Positions 50,401 to 58,517 of a stretch of 64,000 nt of DNA are shown in pieces (the first letter of the stretch is position 1; every line of letters begins with the position of its first letter). The translations under genes were made by a program, and so were the position numbers. Source of the stretch: Salinicoccus kekensis. GTDB taxonomy: Bacteria > Bacillota > Bacilli > Staphylococcales > Salinicoccaceae. The stretch is taken from NCBI RefSeq assembly GCF_900220995.1, contig NZ_OBQF01000001.1, positions 248,001-312,000 of the forward strand, written 5' to 3'. The notes below the pieces were generated by a model, which made no database searches, was not told where the DNA came from, and saw only the letters and a program-made list of their open reading frames with translations.

Positions 50401-52164
50401 ATGAAAGAACAATTGTCCTGGAAAGTGGGCGGACAGCAGGGTGAGGGGATCGAGTCGACAGGTGAGATATTCTCAACGACACTCAACCGGTTGGGTTATC
50501 ACCTCTACAGCTACCGTCATTTCTCCAGTCGTATAAAAGGTGGACACACCAACAACAACGTCCGGATTTCAGTCGATGAAGTCCGGTCGGTGGATGATAA
50601 TATAGATATACTCGTTGCATTCGACCAGCAGACGATCGATGTGAACAGCCATGAGCTTTATGACGGCGGCATCATTCTGGCGGATGCGAAGTTCAACCCG
50701 ACCGTGGATGAATCGCTCGATGTGGTCCTGGTGGATATTCCATTTACGGAAATCGCAAAAGAGCAGGGCAGCCAGCTGATGAAGAACATGGTGGCGATCG
50801 GTGCGAGCGCAAGGCTCATGAAACTGCCGATGGAGCCGTTCAAGGATATGATCCATACGATGTTCATCAGAAAAGGCGAGGAGATCGTGGAGAGCAACCA
50901 TAACGCGCTCCGCCTCGGCTACGCGGCGATGGATGAAAAATTCTCGTATATGGACATCACCAATGATTTTGAGCTTGCAGCCTCAGACGGTAAGGAAAGG
51001 TTGTATCTGATCGGCAACGATGCGATCGGCTTCGGTGCGGTCAATGCCGGCGTGCGCTTCATGCCGGCATATCCGATCACGCCTGCCAGCGAGATCATGG
51101 AGTACATGATCAAGCACCTGCCGAAACTCGGCGGCACGGTCATCCAGACCGAGGACGAAATTGCGGCGGTGACGATGGCGATCGGTTCAAACTATGCCGG
51201 GGCGAGAAGCTTCACGGCATCGGCAGGCCCGGGTCTGTCCCTCATGATGGAGTCCATCGGACTGTCCGGCATGACGGAAACACCGCTCGTCATCGTCAAC
51301 ACGATGCGCGGCGGTCCGTCGACGGGGCTCCCGACGAAACAGGAGCAGGCGGATTTGAACCAGATGATCTACGGGACGCACGGCGACATCCCGAAAATCG
51401 TCCTGGCGCCGTCCGACGTTGAAGATGCTTTTTATTCCACAATAGATGCATTCAACCTCGCGGAATATTACCAGGTGCCGGTGATCCTGCTGTCAGACCT
51501 TCAGATGTCTCTCGGCAAGCAGACATCCGATCCGTTCGATTTGTCCCGTGTGCAGATCAACCGCGGGAAGACGATCCTTGAGGATATAGAGCGTGATGAA
51601 GGTGATACGGAGTACTTCGAGCGGTACGGCGACAGTGATGACGGCATATCCGCGCGTCCGATACCCGGCCTGAAGGGCGGCATCCACCATGTGACAGGCG
51701 TCGAACACAGCCCGACGGGGACGCCGAGTGAGACGGCTGATAACCGCCAGGTCATGATGGAGAAGCGGATGCGCAAGCTTGAGAATTTCGTCATGAGGGA
51801 ACCATTCAAGGTGACCGGTGAAAAAGAGAGCGAGCTACTCATCATCAGCTTCCTGAGCGTCAACGGTGTTGCAGGCGAAGCGGTGCAGCGGTTCGATCAG
51901 GATATCGTCGGCAGCATCACGCATGTCCAGCTGAAGCAGCTGCATCCGTTCCCGGCTGAAGCGCTGTACCCGTACTTGGATGGCGCAAAAGAAGTGCTCG
52001 TCATCGAGCAGAACTACAGTGCGCAGCTCTTCAACATCGTCAAGATGAACTATCATATGCACTCCAAGATGAAATCCTTCACGAAATATAATGGCACACC
52101 GTTTAAACCGAATGAGATTGAGAAGTATATACAGTCGATCTTAAAGATAAAGGAAGTTTTATAA
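50401..52164 (+). CDS. korA: 2-oxoacid:acceptor oxidoreductase, fused gamma-alpha subunit
   Basis: With KorB this TPP enzyme oxidatively decarboxylates a 2-oxoacid (probably 2-oxoglutarate) to acyl-CoA with ferredoxin or another acceptor. The 587-residue protein begins with a POR-gamma domain (WKVGGQQGEGIESTGEIFS, SSRIKGGHTNNNVRIS) and continues with the alpha (pyrimidine-binding) domain: FMPAYPITPASEIMEY, QTEDEIAAVTMAIG, ASAGPGLSLMMESIG. ATG at 50401 has AGAGGAGG upstream. It directly abuts korB. sucCD in this window would act on the succinyl-CoA formed. Confidence 0.93.
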   Translation: MKEQLSWKVGGQQGEGIESTGEIFSTTLNRLGYHLYSYRHFSSRIKGGHTNNNVRISVDEVRSVDDNIDILVAFDQQTIDVNSHELYDGGIILADAKFNPTVDESLDVVLVDIPFTEIAKEQGSQLMKNMVAIGASARLMKLPMEPFKDMIHTMFIRKGEEIVESNHNALRLGYAAMDEKFSYMDITNDFELAASDGKERLYLIGNDAIGFGAVNAGVRFMPAYPITPASEIMEYMIKHLPKLGGTVIQTEDEIAAVTMAIGSNYAGARSFTASAGPGLSLMMESIGLSGMTETPLVIVNTMRGGPSTGLPTKQEQADLNQMIYGTHGDIPKIVLAPSDVEDAFYSTIDAFNLAEYYQVPVILLSDLQMSLGKQTSDPFDLSRVQINRGKTILEDIERDEGDTEYFERYGDSDDGISARPIPGLKGGIHHVTGVEHSPTGTPSETADNRQVMMEKRMRKLENFVMREPFKVTGEKESELLIISFLSVNGVAGEAVQRFDQDIVGSITHVQLKQLHPFPAEALYPYLDGAKEVLVIEQNYSAQLFNIVKMNYHMHSKMKSFTKYNGTPFKPNEIEKYIQSILKIKEVL

Positions 52165-53031
52165 ATGGCGACATTCAAAGATTTCAGGAATAACATCAAA
52201 CCCAACTGGTGTCCGGGCTGCGGCGACTTCAGCGTGCAGGCGGCCATCCAGAAAGCCTGTGCAGGGAACGGCCTCGAGCCGGATGAGCTCGCTGTCATCA
52301 CCGGCATCGGCTGCAGCGGCCGTCTAAGCGGCTACATCAAGTCATACGGCTTCCATGCCACACACGGACGCAGCCTGCCCGTGGCGCAGGGTGTCAAAAT
52401 GGCGAATAAAGACCTTACGGTCATCGCTTCCGGCGGTGACGGCGACGGTTTCGCAATCGGCATGGGGCATACTGTACACGCCTTGAAGCGTAACATCGAC
52501 ATCACTTACATCGTCATGGACAACCAGATCTACGGCCTGACGAAAGGTCAGACGAGCCCGTCCTCTTCAAAAGGCTTTGTCACGAAGTCCACGCCGAAGG
52601 GGTCGATCGAGCAGCCGATCCAGCCGATCAAGACGGCTCTTGCGAGCGGTGCGACATTCGTCGCCCAAAGTGTGAGCTCCGACATCAAGGAGCTGACGTC
52701 GATCATCCAGCAGGCGATCAGCCATAAAGGCTTCAGTTTCGTCAACGTCTTCAGCCCGTGCGTCACCTACAACAAGGTGAACACGTACGACTGGTTCAAA
52801 GAGAATCTGATCCCGATTGCGGACTTTGAAGGTTATGACGTCCATGATGCGACTTCTGCGATGAACACCATCATGGAGAATGACGGATTGCTGAAAGGCA
52901 TCATCTACCATAATCCGGATGCACCTTCATATGAGGAGCAGCTCGGGGAATACAACGATGAGCCGCTGATCTCGCGTGAGATGCGTCTTGAGCGCAGCAC
53001 TTTCGATGATATGATGGCCGAATTCAAATAA
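52165..53031 (+). CDS. korB: 2-oxoacid:acceptor oxidoreductase beta subunit
   Basis: The beta subunit binds thiamine diphosphate and, through WCPGCGDF (Cys16 and Cys19 plus a later Cys), an iron-sulfur cluster. The 288-residue protein has GIGCSGRLSGY, the TPP-Mg motif GDGDGFAIGMGH and MDNQIYGLTKGQTSPSS. It starts 1 nt after korA and ends in a strong terminator. Substrate specificity cannot be read from sequence alone. Confidence 0.93.
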   Translation: MATFKDFRNNIKPNWCPGCGDFSVQAAIQKACAGNGLEPDELAVITGIGCSGRLSGYIKSYGFHATHGRSLPVAQGVKMANKDLTVIASGGDGDGFAIGMGHTVHALKRNIDITYIVMDNQIYGLTKGQTSPSSSKGFVTKSTPKGSIEQPIQPIKTALASGATFVAQSVSSDIKELTSIIQQAISHKGFSFVNVFSPCVTYNKVNTYDWFKENLIPIADFEGYDVHDATSAMNTIMENDGLLKGIIYHNPDAPSYEEQLGEYNDEPLISREMRLERSTFDDMMAEFK

Positions 53032-53042
53032 AATCATGTACT

Positions 53043-53070
53043 GCCCGGGGTGGAGACCCGGGCTTTTTTA
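53043..53070 (+). terminator. Intrinsic terminator after korB
   Basis: GCCCGGG-GTGGAGA-CCCGGGC followed by TTTTTT. It marks the left edge of the accessory stretch. Confidence 0.9.
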
Positions 53071-53142
53071 TGCCTGAAATCGGCTTTTACGTTATATGAA
53101 AACATTTACATTGTGGTTTTGCGAAAAAAACATTAGAAATTT

Positions 53143-53201
53143 TTGAATCCTATCTGATATATTAAGATAGTTGGTTTCTGAACGGAAGTTTTACACTTCT
53201 G
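53143..53201 (+). promoter_or_regulatory. Promoter with operator-like dyads before the efflux gene
   Basis: TTGAAT (53143-53148), a 17-bp spacer and GATAGT (53166-53171) form a possible promoter. It overlaps the perfect dyad CTATCT-N9-AGATAG (53150-53170). A second imperfect dyad, CGGAAGT-N5-ACTTCTG (53183-53201), lies just after it. Such paired dyads are typical of TetR/MarR-type control of efflux pumps; no regulator gene is adjacent. Confidence 0.4.
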
Positions 53202-53282
53202 TAATTTTATCGCTGTAATGATATTTTTGTTCACAGTATACAAATTAGAACGCCAAAAATATCTTATTGGAGCGAAGTAAAT

Positions 53283-54734
53283 ATGGATTCAAAAGTACAT
53301 GTAAAATCACCAAAGTCTATGGCGTTGGTTTTAATGCTGGGTGCATTTATAGGTTTATTCGGAGAAACGGCGCTGAATATGGCACTGACGGAAATCATGG
53401 CACAATTCGAAATCGGCGCCACGACGGCGCAGTGGCTGACGACGGGTTACCTGCTCACGCTTGCAATCCTCGTGCCGGTGTCGGCACTGCTGATGAAATG
53501 GTTCACGACTAAGCAGCTTGTCATCGGCGGCCTTACGATATCACTGCTCGGGGCTTTATTTGCAGCGATGTCCCTGAACTTCCCGATGCTCATGCTCGGC
53601 CGTGTCATCCAGGCCGTCGGAACGGGCATACTGCTTCCGGTGATGCTGAGTGTCGTCATGCTGATATTCCCGATTCATAAACGTGGCATGGTGATGGGCA
53701 TCATGGGGCTCGTCATCACGACGGCGCCGGCGCTCGGGCCGACCCTTTCAGGCATCATCATCAGTACGATGAGCTGGGAATGGATATTCTGGTTCAGTGC
53801 AGTCGTCTATGTCCTGATCACATTGTATGCATTCACCGTCATTTCAAACGTGTCTGAAATCACGAAGCCGAAGATCGACCTTGCGTCCATCGCCCTCTCC
53901 ACGGCAGGGTTCGGCGGGCTCGTTTTTGCACTGAGCACATTGGCCGAGCAGTCGATCACTGCACCGGTCGTCTTCATACCGCTGATCATCGGAATCATTG
54001 CACTGATCGCCTTCGGCGGCAGGCAGCTGTCGATGGACCAGCCGATGGTGGACCTGCGTGTCTTCAAGCGCCCGATGTTCACACTCGGCACACTGATCAT
54101 GTTCTTAAGCATCCTGATCATCCTGTCCACTGCGATACTGCTGCCTTTATACTTGAAAGGTGCATTGATGTTCAGCGCAATGGCAGCAGGACTTCTGATG
54201 CTGCCGGGCAACTTCATGAACTTCATACTCTCACCTGTGGTCGGTGGTTTATTTGATAAAGTCGGACCGAGGGTGTTCATCATCACAGGGTTCGTCCTGA
54301 TCGTCATTGCGAACTTCAGTTTCCTCACGGTACTTGCGGCGGATACGCCGGCATGGCAGATCGTCGTATCATTCATGATCCTGTTCGTCGGCCTCACGAT
54401 GACGACGATGCCTGCACAGACGAACGCGATGAACCAGCTGACGCGTGATGTGTACGCGGACGGTTCAGCCGCGATGAACACGTTGAACCAGGTAGCAGGT
54501 GCGGTCGGTACGGCTGTTGCGATCACCGTGTTCACAATCGGGCAGAATACGTTCATGGCAGGGAACGCCGCCGGCGCACCCCCTGAAATGATTGCAGCAG
54601 GTGTGAAATACGCATTCTACTTCATCACCGGCATTTCCATCTTCGGATTGATCTGTGCACTGTTCGTCAGGAGCAGCATCGATCCATCCCCGGCTAAAGT
54701 CGAAGTGGTCGAAGAGAAAGTTGCAGAAGCATAA
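53283..54734 (+). CDS. DHA2-family (14-TM) MFS efflux permease
   Basis: A 483-residue integral membrane protein with about 14 hydrophobic helices, matching the EmrB/QacA drug:H+ antiporter group. Its first helix is LMLGAFIGLFGETALNMAL, followed by the family pattern QWLTTGYLLTLAILVPVSA and, near residue 135, GLVITTAPALGPTLSGIII (antiporter motif C-like). The tail is acidic (EVVEEKVAEA). GGAG precedes the ATG. It is monocistronic, with an operator-like promoter and a terminator. The substrate cannot be inferred; LmrB- or MdeA-type drug export is plausible. Confidence 0.88.
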   Translation: MDSKVHVKSPKSMALVLMLGAFIGLFGETALNMALTEIMAQFEIGATTAQWLTTGYLLTLAILVPVSALLMKWFTTKQLVIGGLTISLLGALFAAMSLNFPMLMLGRVIQAVGTGILLPVMLSVVMLIFPIHKRGMVMGIMGLVITTAPALGPTLSGIIISTMSWEWIFWFSAVVYVLITLYAFTVISNVSEITKPKIDLASIALSTAGFGGLVFALSTLAEQSITAPVVFIPLIIGIIALIAFGGRQLSMDQPMVDLRVFKRPMFTLGTLIMFLSILIILSTAILLPLYLKGALMFSAMAAGLLMLPGNFMNFILSPVVGGLFDKVGPRVFIITGFVLIVIANFSFLTVLAADTPAWQIVVSFMILFVGLTMTTMPAQTNAMNQLTRDVYADGSAAMNTLNQVAGAVGTAVAITVFTIGQNTFMAGNAAGAPPEMIAAGVKYAFYFITGISIFGLICALFVRSSIDPSPAKVEVVEEKVAEA

Positions 54735-54743
54735 TTATATGGA

Positions 54744-54780
54744 GCTCCACCGGATTGATTCGATCCGGCGGGGCTTTTTT
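54744..54780 (+). terminator. Intrinsic terminator after the efflux gene
   Basis: GCTCC-A-CCGGAT, a 7-nt loop, then ATCCGG-CG-GGGC and TTTTTT. Confidence 0.8.
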
Positions 54781-54875
54781 GATTTTACAGATTTCGGATT
54801 TTGGGGTGCAGAAACCGGATAACTGTCATTTTTTGGAGGGGATTTGTGATATCTGCGGGTTTTGTGGTGCAGAAA
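54781..54875. repeat. Two degenerate direct repeats upstream of the NERD gene
   Basis: Copy A (54781-54814) and copy B (54841-54875) share the frame GATTT...(C)GG-TTTTG-GGTGCAGAAA, 60 bp apart. Read on the minus strand both start TTTCTGCACC. The region is not convincingly coding in any frame and looks like an intergenic repeat family. Confidence 0.5.
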
Positions 54876-54878
54876 TTG

Positions 54879-54902
54879 AATTGTTGCGATATGACAACAA
54901 TT
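54879..54902. promoter_or_regulatory. Inverted repeat upstream of the NERD gene
   Basis: Perfect 8-bp arms AATTGTTG (54879-54886) and CAACAATT (54895-54902) flank an 8-bp centre, 40 nt before the NERD start. It could be a protein-binding operator or an RNA hairpin; no T run follows. Confidence 0.4.
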
Positions 54903-54941
54903 TACGTGCGGTTTACGATGGGGGAAAGGAGGGAGTTTCAT

Positions 54942-55844
54942 TTGAGGGAGAAGACGAGGCGGCACCGGCAGCTTGAGATTTTGGACCGGCGTTATGAATT
55001 ATCGGCTTTTGAAAAGGAGGAGCTGCAGAAGCTCGAAGCGGGATATGAGGGGGAGCTGATTTTCGACGGTATATTGGAGGGTTTTATTCACGGTACGAAC
55101 ATTGTCCATATGAAGGATTATAATTTTTATCCCGAGGCGGTCGATGCGCGGCTGTTGACCCGGCCTGAGGCGGAGGCGGGTCACGTGCAGATCGACAACG
55201 TAGTCATCGCAAAGGATTACCTCTACACTTTTGAAATAAAAAACTACAGCTTCGATTTGCATCACAGGGATTCACATTGGTTTTTCGACAATGGCGGCGA
55301 GTTTGCCGATCCACTGGCCCAGGTTGTGAAGCAGCGCAACATGATGGGGAAGCTGCTGGACGGTGTAGAGGGCCGCATCAGGATGTTCAATTTGCTGGTC
55401 TTCATCAATAAAGACCAGACGATATTCAACCTGCCCGCGAGCAATGAAATCATCGTGAGGAGCAATCTGCGGAAGAAGCTGGTGAAGGCGATGACCGTCA
55501 ACCACCATGACCACAGCAGGCTCGTCGGGAACCTGGAAGCGCGGCGGGTCACTGTGCTGAAGTATCAGGGTGATACGACGGTGGATTTCCGGGATATTCG
55601 GAAAGGCGTATTCTGTGCTGCGTGCGGCGAACGGCTCGTGCGGGTGAACCGCTATAAATTTCTATGCAGCGGATGTCGTACGCCCTTACCGGTTTTGGAA
55701 GTGCTTGAACAGTTGATTGTGGAATTACAAATTTTAAACAGCTCGTGGACAGTCACCCCTGCACTGATTCAGAAATATTCAAATGACGAAATCAGCGAAT
55801 ACTGCGTACGAAATAACAAGAAGCGGGGTTTATTGGATTATTAA
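54942..55844 (+). CDS. NERD (nuclease-related) domain protein with C-terminal zinc ribbon
   Basis: The 300-residue protein has an N-terminal basic helical segment and then a NERD domain, a restriction-endonuclease-like fold. The candidate active residues are Asp85 (QIDNVVI), Glu98 and Lys100 (FEIKNY), the D-(x)n-ExK pattern. A C-terminal CxxC...CxxC ribbon follows (Cys225, Cys228, Cys242, Cys245). TTG at 54942 has AAAGGAGGGAG upstream; ATG at 54918 would be in frame but has no ribosome-binding site. NERD proteins occur in Gram-positives with unclear roles, suspected in DNA processing or plasmid/phage defence. It stands alone with repeats on both sides. Confidence 0.85.
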   Translation: MREKTRRHRQLEILDRRYELSAFEKEELQKLEAGYEGELIFDGILEGFIHGTNIVHMKDYNFYPEAVDARLLTRPEAEAGHVQIDNVVIAKDYLYTFEIKNYSFDLHHRDSHWFFDNGGEFADPLAQVVKQRNMMGKLLDGVEGRIRMFNLLVFINKDQTIFNLPASNEIIVRSNLRKKLVKAMTVNHHDHSRLVGNLEARRVTVLKYQGDTTVDFRDIRKGVFCAACGERLVRVNRYKFLCSGCRTPLPVLEVLEQLIVELQILNSSWTVTPALIQKYSNDEISEYCVRNNKKRGLLDY

Positions 55845-55845
55845 A

Positions 55846-56088
55846 GTGATTCGGGAGTGCCTTTCCGATTTGAAGAGGAGGAAACATCATCGCAAATCGG
55901 AAATGGATGAGGAATCCGAGCTGAGGACGGAAAATCAGCCACGCAAATCGGATATGGATGAGGAATCCGAGCTGAGGGCGGAAAATCAGCCACGCAAATC
56001 GGAAATGGATGAGGAATCCGATCTGAGGACAGAAAACCAGCCATGCAAATCGGAAAAGGAGGAGGGCTTCCCACCGCAACATGTTTAA
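55846..56088 (+). CDS. Doubtful small gene made of 17-residue repeats
   Basis: A frame open from 55783 to 56088 contains three and a bit copies of a hydrophilic 17-residue unit (K/R-S-E-M-D-E-E-S-E-L-R-T-E-N-Q-P). The only possible starts after the NERD stop are GTG at 55846 or TTG at 55870, both with poor ribosome-binding sites; a GAGGAGG at 55875-55881 is followed by no start codon at the right distance. Because the repeat is 51 bp, a multiple of three, frames on both strands stay open, so openness is no evidence of coding. The predicted peptide is strongly charged and disordered. I list it only as a possible gene or a remnant. Confidence 0.25.
   Translation: MIRECLSDLKRRKHHRKSEMDEESELRTENQPRKSDMDEESELRAENQPRKSEMDEESDLRTENQPCKSEKEEGFPPQHV
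55891..56057. repeat. 51-bp tandem repeat (about 3.3 copies)
   Basis: Copies at 55891-55941, 55942-55992 and 55993-56043, plus a partial copy at 56044-56057. Each starts CGCAAATCGGA (TGCAAATCGGA in the last). Copies differ at only a few positions, so duplication is recent or homogenised. There are no unique spacers, so it is not a CRISPR array. It lies 46 nt after the NERD stop. Confidence 0.95.
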
Positions 56089-56162
56089 ATGAGTGCACCC
56101 GAGGGATTATAGTAGTAAAATCAACTTATAAACAGTATTAACCACGGGAGGTGCAGCAAGCG

Positions 56163-56690
56163 ATGCTTGTAGCAATCGATCTGCAGAATGATATATTTGA
56201 TGAGAGGGGTTCGGGCTATGCCCAATGGACCAAAAAGGTGAAAGACGGCATCGAGGCGAGGATCAGAAGGGCGATTGATGAGGGGGAACCGGTCATCTAC
56301 ACACGGAACCTCTATCCGGATTTCGAGCATGATAAGCGCTCGACCGAAAGCATCCGCTTCGATGAGGAGATCTATCCGCAGTTCCGCGAACTGCTTGAAA
56401 CCCATGGGGACGAATACACGAAGACGTTTTACGGCATCCCGCCGGAAGAGGCGATGAGCCTCAAGGAAAAGTACGGGGACGATGTCGAGAACAACCGGCC
56501 GATCGAATTCATCGGGGCCGAGACGAATATATGCATCGTCTCAAATATAATGGTGATACAGAATGTCTTTCCGCAGGCGGACATCATCCTGAATAAAAAT
56601 CTCGTCGCCAGCACAAGTGATGAGCTCCATGACAAGGCGATCGAGCTTTTGTCCAATATGAACGTCGAGATTATCGAGTCGACCGGCTGA
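56163..56690 (+). CDS. Isochorismatase-family cysteine hydrolase
   Basis: The 175-residue protein has the catalytic triad of the nicotinamidase/isochorismatase fold: Asp6 (VAIDLQND), Lys87 (TKTFYG) and Cys124 (AETNICIVSN). ATG at 56163 is preceded by GGGAGG; a GTG at 56151 overlaps that site. The sequence after Asp6 is LQNDIF, as in nicotinamidases, but the substrate is not determined. It is a single gene, bounded by the 51-bp repeat upstream and a terminator downstream. Confidence 0.85.
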   Translation: MLVAIDLQNDIFDERGSGYAQWTKKVKDGIEARIRRAIDEGEPVIYTRNLYPDFEHDKRSTESIRFDEEIYPQFRELLETHGDEYTKTFYGIPPEEAMSLKEKYGDDVENNRPIEFIGAETNICIVSNIMVIQNVFPQADIILNKNLVASTSDELHDKAIELLSNMNVEIIESTG

Positions 56691-56711
56691 CAATCATCAG
56701 CCGGTTTTATT
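56682..56711 (+). terminator. Intrinsic terminator after the isochorismatase-family gene
   Basis: ACCGGCTGA-CAATCA-TCAGCCGGT followed by TTTATT. The stem overlaps the stop codon. Confidence 0.8.
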
Positions 56712-56795
56712 CATATATAAACCCTACTAATTTTTGAAAAATTGTGTCATAATGAAAACAATACTTCGGCGACCGAAAGAAATGTGGTGTGACGC

Positions 56796-58517
56796 GTGTT
56801 AAAAATCTTCAAGTTTTCCCTGAAATATAAATGGTTCATGGTGATCGCCCTGTTGTGCATGCTGACGGAGCTCACAGTGGAGCTGCTCCAGCCATTCTTC
56901 ATCTCAAAGGTGATCGATGACGGCATCGTCGCAGGCGAAATCGATGTCGTATGGATCTACCTCGGTGTCATGCTGGGGCTGAGCCTCGTATCTTTTGCCG
57001 CCGGCATCATCAACTCGTATTTCGCAAGTTTCGTCGCGACGAATTTCAGTTACGACCTCAGGACGGCACTTTTCAAAAGGATACAGAGCTTCACGCTGAC
57101 GACGTTGTCCAAGTTCCCGACATCGAGCCTGATCACACGGCTGACTCAGGACGTGCTCCAGACGGAGATGCTGCTCTATATGTCGCTCAGGATTGTCCTG
57201 AGGGCACCGCTGCTTGTGGTGGGATCCCTCGTCATGTCATTCATCGTCAATCCGACACTCGGTTTCTACCTGTCGGTGCTGACTCCGTTCCTGCTGATCT
57301 TCCTTTACATAGTGGCAAAAAAAGGTGCGGGCATATTCCTGCGTGTCCAGAAGCGGCTCGATAAATTGAACCGCTTCATCCAGCAGAACCTCGAGGCGGT
57401 CCGGCTCATAAAAGCCAATGACCGTGCGTCTTTTGAAAACAATAAATTCTTCAGTGTCGCAAGGAACCTGAAAAACGACACCGTGGGTGGGCTCCGCCTG
57501 ATGGAATCCATCCTGCCGGTGCTTTTGATCATCATGAACACGGGCCTCCTGCTCGTCATATGGGCATCGTCAGATCTGCTCCAGACAGGAAACGTGCAAA
57601 TCGGTGAAGTGGTGGCGGTCATCAACTACGGTCTCCGGATGCAGGGCGGATTTTCCATGTTTGCATTCATCATCATCGCCTATTCACGCTCGAAGGCGAG
57701 CAGTGAGCGGATGAATGCCGTGCTGGACGCACCGATTGTCGATAACAACAACGACATCATCAATAAGGAGGCGAAGGCGGGATCGGTCAAGTTTGAAAAT
57801 GTATCATTCAAATATCCAGGCACCACACGCTATGTACTGAAGGATATCTCCTTTGAAGTGGCGGAAAATGAAAAGCTCGTCATCATGGGCGGCACCGGTT
57901 CCGGAAAGAGCACCCTGATCAGCCTGATCCCGAGGATGTATGATGTCGTCGAAGGGCGGGTCCTCGTCAACGGCATCGATGTCAAGGAGTGGAACGAGGA
58001 GGATCTCAGGCAGACGATCGGTTACGTGCCGCAGTCGGCGATCCTGTTCTCCGGATCCATCTATGAAAACCTGTTATGGGGGGATGAAGAGGCACTGCAT
58101 ACGGATATCGTCTCATCCACCGAAAAAGCGCAGATCCATGAAAATATAAAAGCATTCGACCATGAGTATAAGACGATCGTGGGGCAGCGCGGCGTGACGC
58201 TCTCGGGCGGACAGAAACAGCGCCTGTCGATTGCACGCGCCCTGGTCAGGCGGCCGTCGATCCTCATCCTGGATGACAGCACCTCGGCCCTTGACATCAA
58301 GACCGAGTCCGCCCTGTGGTCGGCCTTGGACGGTGAGGAAGCGACACGCATCGTCATCACCCAGAAGATCGTCACGGCGAAGACGGCGGACCGGGTCATA
58401 CTGCTCGATGACGGCAGGATCAGCGCCATCGGCTCCCATGATGAACTCATCGAAGAGTCGGAGCTGTACCGCAGGATCAATGCATCCCAACATGAAGGGG
58501 GTCATCTTGATGATTGA
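56796..58517 (+). CDS. ABC exporter half-transporter with degenerate ATPase site (YfiB-like)
   Basis: The 573-residue protein has six membrane helices (about residues 10-310) and a nucleotide-binding domain. Walker A is GGTGSGKST near 365-373 and the signature LSGGQ is intact. In Walker B (ILILDDSTSALD) the catalytic Glu is Asp494, and the H-loop His is Gln523 (ITQK). These are hallmarks of the non-catalytic partner in heterodimeric exporters such as LmrC, BmrC or TM287. Lengths match B. subtilis YfiB (573) and YfiC. GTG start; the stop overlaps the next gene by 8 nt. Confidence 0.92.
   Translation: MLKIFKFSLKYKWFMVIALLCMLTELTVELLQPFFISKVIDDGIVAGEIDVVWIYLGVMLGLSLVSFAAGIINSYFASFVATNFSYDLRTALFKRIQSFTLTTLSKFPTSSLITRLTQDVLQTEMLLYMSLRIVLRAPLLVVGSLVMSFIVNPTLGFYLSVLTPFLLIFLYIVAKKGAGIFLRVQKRLDKLNRFIQQNLEAVRLIKANDRASFENNKFFSVARNLKNDTVGGLRLMESILPVLLIIMNTGLLLVIWASSDLLQTGNVQIGEVVAVINYGLRMQGGFSMFAFIIIAYSRSKASSERMNAVLDAPIVDNNNDIINKEAKAGSVKFENVSFKYPGTTRYVLKDISFEVAENEKLVIMGGTGSGKSTLISLIPRMYDVVEGRVLVNGIDVKEWNEEDLRQTIGYVPQSAILFSGSIYENLLWGDEEALHTDIVSSTEKAQIHENIKAFDHEYKTIVGQRGVTLSGGQKQRLSIARALVRRPSILILDDSTSALDIKTESALWSALDGEEATRIVITQKIVTAKTADRVILLDDGRISAIGSHDELIEESELYRRINASQHEGGHLDD

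Noticed and set aside
54755-54976. A 73-residue plus-strand protein with CDICGFC cysteines before the NERD gene
   Set aside because: It starts inside the efflux-gene terminator, crosses the direct repeats and overlaps the NERD start. The cysteines come from the repeat sequence.
55891-56057. CRISPR array
   Set aside because: The 51-bp units are directly adjacent with no unique spacers, and no cas genes are near.
55792-56098. Minus-strand genes across the 51-bp repeat
   Set aside because: Two frames are open only because the repeat length is a multiple of three. No ribosome-binding site or family resemblance was found.
58231-58509. N-terminal extension of the second ABC subunit
   Set aside because: The extension is an out-of-frame reading of the first subunit's nucleotide-binding domain. 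ATG 58510 has a ribosome-binding site and the correct family start.
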